This document shows positions 1 to 6,623 of a stretch of 9,232 nt of DNA, one piece after another. The position numbers were made by a program, and so were the translations under genes. Each line of letters starts with the position of its first letter. The first letter of the stretch is position 1. The notes below the pieces were generated by a model that worked only from the letters and a program-made list of their open reading frames with translations, searched no databases and had not been told where the DNA came from. The stretch comes from CAYXVU01 sp964468725 (GTDB lineage Bacteria > Acidobacteriota > Blastocatellia > UBA7656): contig CAYXVU010000241.1 in the NCBI GenBank assembly GCA_964468725.1, positions 1-9,232 of the forward strand, written 5' to 3'.

Positions 1-208
1 GAGCATCATCGGCGATGAGCTTACGGATATGTTGGAGGAAGTCGGCACGCGAATTATCATCGCTGATGATACATATCCATCGCCGATAGGTTTGCCCGGC
101 AATGGACTGAATCTGACGTGCGAAGAGATCCGCAGGCGGATTGTAGGCGGTCATACAGATGGCGACCAGCGGTTGTATATCGGGGTTTGTCGAATTCGAC
201 TGCGACAT
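1..208 (-). CDS. Family 2 glycosyltransferase, N-terminal fragment (runs off left edge)
   Basis: Reading leftward from an ATG at 208 gives 69 codons with no stop before the window edge. The start of the protein carries the typical GT-A/GT2 opening: a beta strand and loop reading VAICMTAYNPP (about residues 15-25), then a helix region with QIQSIAGQTYRRW and the second strand ending in the acidic IISDDNS (about 47-53). These are the nucleotide-sugar-binding strands of GT2 enzymes, which transfer a sugar from an activated donor to an acceptor, usually at the cytoplasmic face of the membrane. The ATG lies 20 bp after the methyltransferase stop and has no clear Shine-Dalgarno. An in-frame GTG at 232 would overlap that stop as GTGA, so the true start may be eight codons earlier. 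The context suggests surface polysaccharide synthesis. Acceptor and donor cannot be told from this fragment. Confidence 0.85.
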   Translation of the reverse strand, partial: MSQSNSTNPDIQPLVAICMTAYNPPADLFARQIQSIAGQTYRRWICIISDDNSRADFLQHIRKLIADDA

Positions 209-228
209 GGGTTTGAGGTGCGCGCTGT

Positions 229-1548
229 TCACGGCTCGCCGTTGAGGTGAATCTCCCCCAACGTCTCAATCGCCTCAGAGTCGTCGGTGAAGATGGCCTT
301 CAGTTGCAGCGGGGCTATAACCGGTTGGGTCAGTCCGGGAATGGGCAAGATAGTCCAGAATCCGCTTTGATAGCTCTGCCCATAGGGATCGAGTGTCGGC
401 CAGTAGCGATCCATCACGTCGCGTCTGGCGATTCGAAGCGAGGTTACGGGGTGAATCCGGTTCGCAAGAATAAGATCGAGCCTCTTGAACGTTTTGGTGG
501 TGTGAAAGCACCAACCGGAAAGAAACAGGGCGTTGCCTTTCCCCACCGGCAATGGGTCGGGAAGCGGCGCGTCGAGACCACAATGCAGCGCACCCTCTAG
601 ATCGGTCGTCGGTATCCGCCCCGGCGCGCCGCCGAGCAGAGCCAACAGCACGGATTTGAGCTTCTGGTAGCGGGTTCGAGATTGCCCTGTGGAGGCGGCG
701 ATGAGGCGTGTCAGTTGCGCCTCTTTTTCTTTGAGGCGCTGGCTGGTCTGTTCGAGGCGGGTGGTAACTGCCTCAATCTCGGCTTCGGCTTTGCATCGCG
801 TTTCCAACTCTTCTCCGAGACGGAAAAAATAGTCTCTCACGTGTTGCTGTTCAGCTTTCGGCGCAGCGAGCAAGGCTTGTAACGCTGGCGGTTGCTCGGC
901 GCCAACCGCCAGCACGCCCAAGCCGTAGCCGTGCCGGAACGCGAAATGAGGATAATTGTCACGGAGTTCCTGCCACAGTTGCCAGACGCCAAAATCTTGT
1001 TCATAGACCTCAATGTCATGGAAGAGGATAACGCCTCGCGCGCTCATCTTAGGCAGCCAGTTGGTGAAATCATTCTTAACGGCTGCGTAAGTGTGACAAC
1101 CATCAATGTGCAGAAGATCAAGCGAGCCTTCGGCAAATTTTGGCAAGGCGTCATCGAAACCGGAGCGGACCAATTGCGAGAAGTCGCCATACAACGGATC
1201 GTGATGTGCGCGTAGATCGGCGAGCACATCCTCTCCGTAGAATCCGCTGTGCGGGTCGCCTTCCCAGTGATCAATGGCAACGCAGCGGGTTGTCAGTCCA
1301 AGCTGTTTGACGGCTTGACAAAACGCGCAATAGGAAACCCCGGTGAAGGTTCCCAATTCGACTAGGGTGCGCGGCTTGAGCATCTCGATCAAAGTCAGAG
1401 CAAAGGGGATATGTTGAACCCATGAAGATGGTCTGACTCGGTGGGGGCGCGACAACCCGATTGCATATCGAAGCGGATTGAATTGCAGACAAGCTGCCTC
1501 GGTTGATGGCAAGTTGGCTTGGTTCCGTTTCCGGTCATTTGCTGCCAT
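229..1548 (-). CDS. Class I SAM-dependent methyltransferase with coiled coil and C-terminal beta-rich module
   Basis: This 439-residue protein has a Rossmann-type methyltransferase core. Motif I is LVELGTFTG (62-70), an acidic strand end lies at AIDHWEGD (91-98), LLHIDGCHTY is at 145-154, and FHDI (176-179) is a likely metal- or substrate-side motif of the Methyltransf_24 type. A HIPFA segment (46-50) precedes the core. Residues about 231-283 are rich in Glu, Arg, Lys and Gln and look like a coiled coil. Residues about 325-437 form a separate module opening with LFLSGWCFH and containing YQSGFW; it resembles the beta-sandwich appendages found on multi-domain glycosyltransferases. The enzyme probably methylates a sugar or a glycan end; this rests on the neighbours (GT39 upstream, GT2 downstream). 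The ATG at 1548 has only a weak ribosome site. The substrate is unknown. Confidence 0.85.
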   Translation of the reverse strand: MAANDRKRNQANLPSTEAACLQFNPLRYAIGLSRPHRVRPSSWVQHIPFALTLIEMLKPRTLVELGTFTGVSYCAFCQAVKQLGLTTRCVAIDHWEGDPHSGFYGEDVLADLRAHHDPLYGDFSQLVRSGFDDALPKFAEGSLDLLHIDGCHTYAAVKNDFTNWLPKMSARGVILFHDIEVYEQDFGVWQLWQELRDNYPHFAFRHGYGLGVLAVGAEQPPALQALLAAPKAEQQHVRDYFFRLGEELETRCKAEAEIEAVTTRLEQTSQRLKEKEAQLTRLIAASTGQSRTRYQKLKSVLLALLGGAPGRIPTTDLEGALHCGLDAPLPDPLPVGKGNALFLSGWCFHTTKTFKRLDLILANRIHPVTSLRIARRDVMDRYWPTLDPYGQSYQSGFWTILPIPGLTQPVIAPLQLKAIFTDDSEAIETLGEIHLNGEP

Positions 1549-1703
1549 GTTGGTTGCCCGCTCTCATTGCTTTCTGCGCTGCTGGGGTTGTTACTCCGCT
1601 TGCGCGGGAGGCGCGTGCTATTTTCCGACACAACCTGCATAAAGTCGAGATGAGATGCCCTGCCGGTCAACAGCGAAGATGGCTATCAGAGCCCGAGCGC
1701 CGC
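1549..1703. other. Intergenic spacer between GT39 and methyltransferase genes
   Basis: The 155 bp between the GT39 stop and the methyltransferase start hold no gene that I can support. On the minus strand a TTGACC hexamer (1665-1670) resembles a -35 box, but the best -10-like hexamer after it is about 20 bp away, too far for a convincing promoter. No hairpin followed by a T-run is seen, so transcription may read through from the GT39 gene. Confidence 0.4.
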
Positions 1704-3527
1704 TCACTTCAGTTTATAGACATAGATCGAGTTGCCAATTATGGCGTCCGGCTTGCGGTCGCGGAAACGCGCATACAGGTTGTGGTTGGGAAAGAGCGTG
1801 CCTTGCAAATTGGTCACACTGATGGCATAGACGCCCGGTGTCGGGTCGCTGAGCACCTGCGGGAAATTATTGTTCGGCCACCAGTTTCGAATGAATCCTG
1901 GAAGCGGTTCATAGTTGATGCCATAGGCTTCCGGAAAGGCGCTGCCAAAATAACCGAGTTTGATCGTTGCCAATCCTTCACGCTGCATATACTGGCGCAG
2001 CGCGATGAGGTCTTGTCCCCAATCGAGATTGGAATCACCGAGGATGCGTCTGCCACCTTGCGGCCCGCCAGCCGCTTCGTTGAAGTAGGTGAGGTAATGC
2101 GGAAAGAGTGACCAGGTACCGATGGCCAGCCACAATAGCGCCAGCGCCAGCGCCCCGGCCATCTTCTTATTCATTGGCCAACGGAACTCTGCGATTTGGC
2201 TAGCGAAGATCAGCAGCAATGGTAAGACGGGCAGCAGATGCCGGTAGCCAATGTTGAGCGTCGCTACCATCGAACCGGCGAAGTAGACCGCTACCGGGAT
2301 GAGCAGGGGTAGGCTCTTTGGCAGAGCTTTCGTGCGCCAGGCAAAGATGCAAGCCGCGCCAATGAGCAGCAATACCGGCAGCGGCGTTTTGACCACGAAG
2401 GCCACCGGAAAGTAGTACCACCAGCCTTTTTGTGAATAAGAACCGAGCAGAAAGGTCGGATTGCCTTGCTCGACGCGGGTCATCATGGCGCGCAACTCGT
2501 TGAAATAAGCGGAAGCCGGAAAGCGAAATCTCTGCCCGTCGAGTTGCCCCATCTTGAAACCGTAGATTGCCCACACAATCACTGCCATCGCCAGCGCGAT
2601 CAAGGCCACCCAGCCGAGAAACTGAAAAGGTTTGCGGGGACGCCGTGCCTCAACCGGCGTCAAAAACCAATGAACCGCTGCGATGATCGCTAACGTCGGG
2701 AACAGAAAAACGGCAGAGTATTTACTCGCCTGCGCCAGCCCTAACGCAACAGTAGCAACCAACGCGCGTTGCCATGAAGGTTGTTGTAACCAACGCCAGA
2801 AGGTATAGAGCGACAGCGTTGCGAAACAGCTTACTCCCAGATCGTTTGTCGCCACGCTGCCATGCGCCATGATATTTGGGTCCAGTGTGACGAGCGCCAG
2901 CGCCAGAAACCCCGCGTTGCTGCCAAACAATTCTCTGGCCCAGGCATAGGCAATGAGCGCTAGTAGCAGAGCCAGCGCGATGATGGGCAGCCGCGCGCGA
3001 AAGACAATCGCTTGGGCGTCGTGGTTACTACGCCACAACCACTCTCTGGCAAATTCGTCGAGAATGGATTGCTCCCATGAAAAGTGATCGAGCGGCAAGG
3101 TGAAATTGCGATGGAACAGGAAGGGTAGGCCGCTGAGCAGATTGATGAGTGGAGGATGCACGCGACCGAGCCGCAAATCGCCCGTCAAGACATAAGTGAC
3201 GCCGCGCGTGATGTGGTTCTGCTCGTCCATCGTCGCCGACTTGGCGCGCGCGATGTTGACCATCTGAATCGCCATCAGAATCAGCAATCCGGCGATGGCA
3301 ATCCACTGCCAACGGATGCGAGGGACGGATTTCGCAGCGGATGGCCTCTTCTTTTCCCGATGCTTTTGCGGAGGCGGAGTGGCGGTTTGTGATTCGCTTT
3401 CAGGGGCGGGAGGTTTGACGCGATTCTTGGAAGCCTTTTTCGCAAACAGCGCGAGCGGTATTGAGGCGATGGCAAAACAGGGGGTACGGAATGGAGAAAG
3501 TCGCTTGTCGAAAGAAAAAGCTGTCAT
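1704..3527 (-). CDS. GT39-family (ArnT/PMT-like) polytopic membrane glycosyltransferase
   Basis: This 607-residue protein probably transfers a sugar from a polyprenyl-phosphate carrier to an acceptor at the outer face of the inner membrane, as known for the ArnT/PMT class. The first membrane helix is at about 75-92 and is followed by the loop TMDEQNHITRG, whose Asp-Glu pair (101-102) matches the catalytic acidic site of the family, then HPPL (124-127). About ten further hydrophobic segments follow up to residue 472. The C-terminal soluble part contains DSNLDWGQDL (498-507), a motif common in GT39 proteins of this type. The first 70 residues are an unusual basic, Pro-rich, probably cytoplasmic extension. 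The ATG at 3527 has a weak ribosome site, and no later Met lies before the first helix. It heads the minus-strand glycan block. The donor lipid and acceptor cannot be deduced. Confidence 0.88.
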   Translation of the reverse strand: MTAFSFDKRLSPFRTPCFAIASIPLALFAKKASKNRVKPPAPESESQTATPPPQKHREKKRPSAAKSVPRIRWQWIAIAGLLILMAIQMVNIARAKSATMDEQNHITRGVTYVLTGDLRLGRVHPPLINLLSGLPFLFHRNFTLPLDHFSWEQSILDEFAREWLWRSNHDAQAIVFRARLPIIALALLLALIAYAWARELFGSNAGFLALALVTLDPNIMAHGSVATNDLGVSCFATLSLYTFWRWLQQPSWQRALVATVALGLAQASKYSAVFLFPTLAIIAAVHWFLTPVEARRPRKPFQFLGWVALIALAMAVIVWAIYGFKMGQLDGQRFRFPASAYFNELRAMMTRVEQGNPTFLLGSYSQKGWWYYFPVAFVVKTPLPVLLLIGAACIFAWRTKALPKSLPLLIPVAVYFAGSMVATLNIGYRHLLPVLPLLLIFASQIAEFRWPMNKKMAGALALALLWLAIGTWSLFPHYLTYFNEAAGGPQGGRRILGDSNLDWGQDLIALRQYMQREGLATIKLGYFGSAFPEAYGINYEPLPGFIRNWWPNNNFPQVLSDPTPGVYAISVTNLQGTLFPNHNLYARFRDRKPDAIIGNSIYVYKLK

Positions 3528-3590
3528 ATCGCTTCGGGTTGTGCCGCGTAACGAAAAATCGGGAGCGATGTTCTTACTTCAGAGCTATTC

Positions 3591-3596
3591 ATTATA
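3591..3596 (-). promoter_or_regulatory. Candidate -10 box for the GT39 gene
   Basis: The minus strand reads TATAAT here, 63 bp upstream of the GT39 ATG, which would give a leader of roughly 55-60 nt. There is no good -35 hexamer at the normal 16-18 bp spacing. A perfect TTGACA (3604-3609) lies only 7 bp upstream, too close to act as the partner in a standard sigma70 promoter. The call rests on the -10 match alone. Confidence 0.3.
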
Positions 3597-3692
3597 GGCT
3601 ACGTGTCAATGGCTGCAGCGTTTGGGCAGTCGGGCAGTACCGTGTTGAATTAAAGCAGGGTGGCGGAGGAACAGAGATAGATGAAGCCGCTT

Positions 3693-3728
3693 CTTTGTGC
3701 GCCGTTGCCCCTTCGTGCCGTCGCGGCC
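3693..3728. repeat. Degenerate 9-bp tandem run (four units)
   Basis: Four consecutive nonamers read ctttgtgcg, ccgttgccc, cttcgtgcc and gtcgcggcc. They share a pyrimidine/G pattern but only partial identity. It looks like a decayed member of the intergenic TTCGTGCC-type repeats seen in some large bacterial genomes. Alternatively it is chance low-complexity sequence. Confidence 0.25.
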
Positions 3729-3842
3729 AAAAACACCCAACTCCTTCGCCCTCTCATAGCTCACGATGCTTGATGGCGCAGGCTTTGCGACAGCGCCGGA
3801 AATCGCTAAACTGCTGGCTTGGAACATCGCGTCAAAACCATT

Positions 3843-4721
3843 ATGCGTGAAAGAATCGGTTTCGTTCTCCTCTGTATCGTCGTTGCTGTCACGGCTTGCA
3901 ATCGCAAACCTGCCGCGCCAGCGGAGCGCTACGATCTGAAAGGCAAAGTCGTCAGCGTTGATAAGCGGCTCGGCACCGTAACGATTTCCCATGAAGACAT
4001 TCCTAATTTGATGGACGCCATGACCATGCCTTTCAAGTTGAAAGACACCTGGGCGTTCGATGAACTGGCCGTTGGCGACAACATCACGGCGACGCTGGTG
4101 ATTGAAGGTCGTGACTCATGGATTGAAGGGGTGGTCTTCACGCGGCAAACGGTTGACCCCATGAATCCATCTGGCGCGACCCAGTTTGCGGAGCCGAAAC
4201 CCGGCGAGGAGGTGCCAAACTTTGCGCTGGTCAATCAAGATGGCAAACGCATCGCCCTGCATCAATTTCGCGGGCAGGTATTGTTGTTGACCTTTATCTA
4301 TACGCGCTGCCCGCTGCCGGATTACTGTCCGCTGATGACCGCGAATTTCGGCTTGATCGAGCAAGCCTTGCGCGCCGAGCCTGCCCTCTATCCGCAGACC
4401 CAACTACTCAGCATCAGCGTTGACCCTGATTATGATAAACCGCAGGTGTTGCGACAATACGGGTTGGAAACAGCGGACGCGGCGGGTGCGGAACTCTTCA
4501 AGAGGTGGCAATTCGCATCTGGAACGACAGAAGAGATCAAAAAGGTGGCGGGCTATTTCGGTTTGCAGTACGTGAAAGATAACGATCAGATCAATCATTC
4601 GTTGCAAACCGCCATCATCGGCACTGATGGCAAGCTCGTCAAACTCTATCGCGGCAACGATTGGAAACCGGCTGCGGTACTCAATGATTTGAAGACGCTC
4701 AGGGTTGAAAAGCCTCAATGA
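3843..4721 (+). CDS. Lipoprotein with CusF-like copper-binding domain fused to SCO1/SenC domain
   Basis: The 292-residue protein starts with a lipoprotein signal (hydrophobic 7-18, lipobox VTAC with the lipidated Cys at 19), so it is likely anchored in a membrane facing the periplasm. Residues about 29-102 match the small beta-barrel copper-binding family of CusF (PF11604 type): GKVVSVDKRLGTVTISHEDI followed by the Met-rich LMDAMTMPF, with His50, Met60 and Met62 as likely ligands. Residues about 120-287 form a thioredoxin-like SCO1/SenC domain. Its metal site is Cys156 and Cys162 (CPLPDYC, a CX5C form instead of the usual CX3C) with His252 as third ligand. SCO proteins deliver copper to the CuA site of cytochrome oxidase or act as thiol reductants. 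An in-frame TTG at 3819 exists, but the ATG at 3843 gives the proper signal peptide. No Shine-Dalgarno is evident. A DUF2911 gene follows. Confidence 0.9.
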   Translation: MRERIGFVLLCIVVAVTACNRKPAAPAERYDLKGKVVSVDKRLGTVTISHEDIPNLMDAMTMPFKLKDTWAFDELAVGDNITATLVIEGRDSWIEGVVFTRQTVDPMNPSGATQFAEPKPGEEVPNFALVNQDGKRIALHQFRGQVLLLTFIYTRCPLPDYCPLMTANFGLIEQALRAEPALYPQTQLLSISVDPDYDKPQVLRQYGLETADAAGAELFKRWQFASGTTEEIKKVAGYFGLQYVKDNDQINHSLQTAIIGTDGKLVKLYRGNDWKPAAVLNDLKTLRVEKPQ

Positions 4722-4768
4722 GTAGGCACTGTGCGCCCGCAGGCAAAACATCACGACACTATGAAAAC

Positions 4769-4774
4769 GGAGGA
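4769..4774 (+). promoter_or_regulatory. Strong ribosome binding site deciding the DUF2911 start
   Basis: GGAGGA lies 9 bp before the ATG at 4784. It favours that start over the in-frame ATG at 4718, which overlaps the SCO stop but would put 22 polar residues before the signal peptide. Confidence 0.75.
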
Positions 4775-4783
4775 GAGAACAGG

Positions 4784-5275
4784 ATGAAGAAACTTTTTGT
4801 GTTGGCCGTAACCGTTGGGTTGCTGGCGTTGAGTGCATTTGCCCAAGATAGCGACCGAGGTATGGCTACCTTGAAGATCAAGACCGCGACGCTCTCTGTC
4901 AACTATGGCCGTCCGGCTCTGGCAGGCCGCGACGTAGAGAAAGACCTATTATCGCGTCTGCCGGTCGGCGGCGAATGGCGTATGGGTATGAATGAAGCGA
5001 CGACGTTGACGACCGATGGCGATCTGCTGATTGCCGATAAACGGGTCGCCGCCGGGAAATATGTCTTAGTCGCCAAACGCGGCGAAGGCGATAAATGGTC
5101 GCTCGTTATTAAAGATGAACAAGATCATGTTGTGGCCGAAACACCGATGAAATTCGAGAAGGCAAAAGATTCCGCCGAACGATTGACCATCACACTGATG
5201 GATGCAGCGGGCGGCGGAAAACTGTACTTGCAGTGGGGAACCTTCTCGTTGGCCATGCAGTTCAAAAAGGCATGA
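4784..5275 (+). CDS. Exported DUF2911 protein
   Basis: The 163-residue product begins with a clear Sec signal peptide (MKKLFVLAV..., probable cleavage after AFA at residue 20). The mature part is essentially one DUF2911 domain: VNYGRPALAGRD (39-50), LPVGGEWRMGMNEATTL (59-75), the AGKY turn (90-93), KWSLVI (104-109) and a C-terminal strand containing LYLQWGTF (147-154). The family is common in Bacteroidota and Acidobacteriota and is typically secreted; its biochemical role is not established as far as I know, so none is assigned. Length is normal for a single-domain member. The gene begins 62 bp after the SCO stop on the same strand, so co-transcription is likely. Whether it shares a copper-related role is only suggested by this position. 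Confidence 0.9.
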   Translation: MKKLFVLAVTVGLLALSAFAQDSDRGMATLKIKTATLSVNYGRPALAGRDVEKDLLSRLPVGGEWRMGMNEATTLTTDGDLLIADKRVAAGKYVLVAKRGEGDKWSLVIKDEQDHVVAETPMKFEKAKDSAERLTITLMDAAGGGKLYLQWGTFSLAMQFKKA

Positions 5276-5304
5276 GCGCGGGTTGGTCGTTATGAGCTTG
5301 TTTG

Positions 5305-5325
5305 TCCGTTGCTGGTTGTTGGTTG
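5305..5325 (-). repeat. Degenerate heptamer run, inverted relative to the main array
   Basis: Three consecutive 7-mers on the plus strand (tccgttg, ctggttg, ttggttg) keep the GTTG core in register. The first is the exact reverse complement of the unit at 5482-5534. Compared with the reverse complement of that array, 16 of 21 positions match. It may be a decayed inverted copy. Confidence 0.45.
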
Positions 5326-5350
5326 TGCCGGTATTGGCGATAGCGTAGCG

Positions 5351-5452
5351 ATGAGCCACAAAGATCGTATTGCCGTTGATAGCAAAGACAACATCCTCCA
5401 GACTCGTTTCATCACGTACTCTGATAACCTTGATGCGGAAAAAAGTGCTTGA
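5351..5452 (+). CDS. Possible 33-residue small ORF in the spacer
   Basis: An ATG-to-TGA frame encodes a soluble, charged peptide that contains DRIAVDSKDNI and ends in DAEKSA. The composition looks more protein-like than most chance frames, but no Shine-Dalgarno precedes it and no family is recognised. It sits between the two heptamer runs. It may be a real small protein, a remnant of a larger gene, or chance. Confidence 0.2.
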   Translation: MSHKDRIAVDSKDNILQTRFITYSDNLDAEKSA

Positions 5453-5481
5453 CTCTTAGACCCGCACCGTCGCAGCCTCCT

Positions 5482-5534
5482 CAACGGACAACGGACAACG
5501 GACAACGGACAACGGACAACGGACAACGGACAAC
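5482..5534. repeat. Tandem heptanucleotide array, 7.6 perfect copies
   Basis: The unit CAACGGA is repeated seven times without a mismatch, followed by CAAC. The array ends 15 bp before the ATG of the DUF983 gene and only a few bases before its likely ribosome site, so it would lie in the 5' leader or core promoter region. Perfect heptamer arrays of this kind are known as short tandemly repeated sequences in cyanobacteria and other large genomes, and their copy number can vary between strains. Translations of the array in reading frames give repeats such as SVVRCPL, which are not taken as proteins. Confidence 0.97.
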
Positions 5535-5549
5535 AAGCAGGAATATGCG

Positions 5550-5915
5550 ATGGATGTCGAGAGAACCAAACGAGTACTGATTCGCGGGTTGAAGCTGCGT
5601 TGCCCGTCGTGTGGGGAGGGCGCGATCTTTTGCGCCCTCATCAAAACCCATGAGCGGTGTCCCGTGTGTGGCCTGCTGTTTTTGCGTGAACAGGGATATT
5701 TTATCGGCTCGGTGTATGTCAACGTGATTGTTACCGAGGGCCTCATCATGTTGGTTTATTTAGCCAGTGTGTTGCTGTTCTCCGGTGGCGGGAAATGGAT
5801 TTTGACCGTCTTGTTAGTATTGGCTGTTGCCTTTCCGCTCTTATTCTTTCGCCATGCGCGCAGTCTGTGGCTGAGTTTCGATTATCTCTTCGATCCGGCT
5901 GATAAACAGCCCTAA
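5550..5915 (+). CDS. DUF983 zinc-ribbon membrane protein
   Basis: This 121-residue protein has the complete DUF983 layout. A zinc-ribbon-like pair of CxxC motifs (Cys18/Cys21 in CPSCG and Cys37/Cys40 in CPVCG) is followed by two membrane helices at about 55-77 and 82-100 and the conserved tail RHARSLWLSFDYLFDP (101-116). The function of the family is not established; in alphaproteobacteria members are found beside cytochrome oxidase assembly genes. That fits the SCO gene upstream on the same strand, though the link is inference. The ATG at 5550 has AGGAA (5539-5543) 6 bp upstream. The spacer before it is 274 bp long and carries a perfect heptamer array, so it may have its own promoter. It ends 81 bp before the convergent CHAP gene. 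Confidence 0.9.
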   Translation: MDVERTKRVLIRGLKLRCPSCGEGAIFCALIKTHERCPVCGLLFLREQGYFIGSVYVNVIVTEGLIMLVYLASVLLFSGGGKWILTVLLVLAVAFPLLFFRHARSLWLSFDYLFDPADKQP

Positions 5916-5996
5916 CCGACAAACCAGTCGCCGCGCGGGCAAACCCAACCTGCCTTGTGCATCGAAAAGGCCAACCGCTTACCCGTATGCCTACCG
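5916..5996. other. Convergent intergenic region, no terminator seen
   Basis: The 81 bp between the DUF983 stop and the CHAP stop show no strong stem followed by a T-run on either strand. Any termination here would have to be factor-dependent or use a weak structure. Confidence 0.35.
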
Positions 5997-6596
5997 TCAA
6001 CGTAAATCTTTCCGACGCAGCCAGCCGAGCACTTGCGAACCGGCAATCCACCATCTCCCCTCTTTTTGCGTGAGCGTGAACTGTTCTCGTGATGGGCGAA
6101 AGGGTCCCGGATTTTGCTGAGCAATTTCGATTCGATCTTCTTCGCTTCGAGAAATGATCGCGACGTGGCCGTAGGCGTTGAAGGATGTGGGCGCAAAGAC
6201 GATCAGGTCTTCGGCTACGGGCTTGCTGATTGAGCCATTGGCGAATTGCAACAGACCGCGACGCGCATTCCATTCGCCGTCTTTGACATTCTGATCGTAA
6301 AAGTCGCGGGCATGGCCGTAACTATCCGGCATGCGATGGCCAAAACGTTCGAGGTAGTAGCGTTTGACGAACTCGACGCATTGATAGCGGAGGCCGATGT
6401 TGTAGCCGTCAGCCGTCTGATTTCTTCCGGCAACACGATCAACCGAACCGTTGAAGTAAATGGCTACGCCGTTGAGTTCATCAATCGGTTCGCCAACCTT
6501 ACGATTGACGTAGTCGGTATAGAGCCAATAACCGATCTTCATCGCCAACAGCGTGAGGGCCACAACGCCAATGACGATTTTGAGGCGTGAAGACAT
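5997..6596 (-). CDS. Membrane-anchored CHAP-domain amidase/peptidase
   Basis: The 199-residue product has an N-terminal membrane anchor (about 6-28) and then a CHAP (NlpC/P60-superfamily cysteine hydrolase) domain. The nucleophile is Cys73 in LRYQCVEFVKRYY, the general base is His144 in AYGHVAII, and Asn162 in EIAQQNPG fits the third catalytic position, as in the amidase domain of glutathionylspermidine synthetase. Such enzymes cut amide bonds in peptidoglycan peptides or in small thiol-polyamine conjugates; which applies here is not clear. The anchor suggests it acts in the periplasm. An in-frame TTG at 6602 precedes the ATG at 6596, but neither has a good ribosome site, so ATG is chosen. 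It begins 27 bp after the stop of a small exported protein and is probably the last gene of a three-gene unit. Confidence 0.85.
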   Translation of the reverse strand: MSSRLKIVIGVVALTLLAMKIGYWLYTDYVNRKVGEPIDELNGVAIYFNGSVDRVAGRNQTADGYNIGLRYQCVEFVKRYYLERFGHRMPDSYGHARDFYDQNVKDGEWNARRGLLQFANGSISKPVAEDLIVFAPTSFNAYGHVAIISRSEEDRIEIAQQNPGPFRPSREQFTLTQKEGRWWIAGSQVLGWLRRKDLR

Positions 6597-6623
6597 ACCC
6601 AATGGTGCGACCGGGCGACTGCG

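Larger units (their letters stand above)
3528..3842. other. Divergent intergenic region between GT39 and SCO genes
   Basis: These 315 bp separate two divergent genes. On the minus strand there is a perfect TATAAT (3591-3596) that could serve the GT39 gene. Near the middle is a degenerate run of four 9-mers rich in TTCGTGCC-like words (3693-3728). Open frames crossing the region on both strands (for example 3606-3992 minus) have compositions unlike proteins and overlap the SCO gene, so I do not call them. No clear plus-strand promoter for the SCO gene was found. Confidence 0.5.

Noticed and set aside
1640..1670. Promoter for the methyltransferase gene around TTGACC
   Set aside because: No -10-like hexamer at acceptable spacing.
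1503..2111. 202-codon plus-strand frame
   Set aside because: It lies antisense to the GT39 C-terminus and the methyltransferase start; the opposite strand has clear domain motifs.
3461..3850. 129-codon plus-strand frame upstream of SCO
   Set aside because: It overlaps the GT39 start antisense and has no protein-like features or family match.
3606..3992. 128-codon minus-strand frame across the divergent region
   Set aside because: It overlaps the signal and copper-binding region of the SCO gene, has a repeat-like composition and no ribosome site; a shadow frame is more likely.
5482..5534. Possible CRISPR-like array
   Set aside because: The repeat unit is only 7 bp with no spacers; it is a simple tandem repeat.
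5290..5749. Minus-strand frames containing SVVRCPL repeats
   Set aside because: They are translations of the heptamer array and overlap the DUF983 gene; no independent coding evidence.
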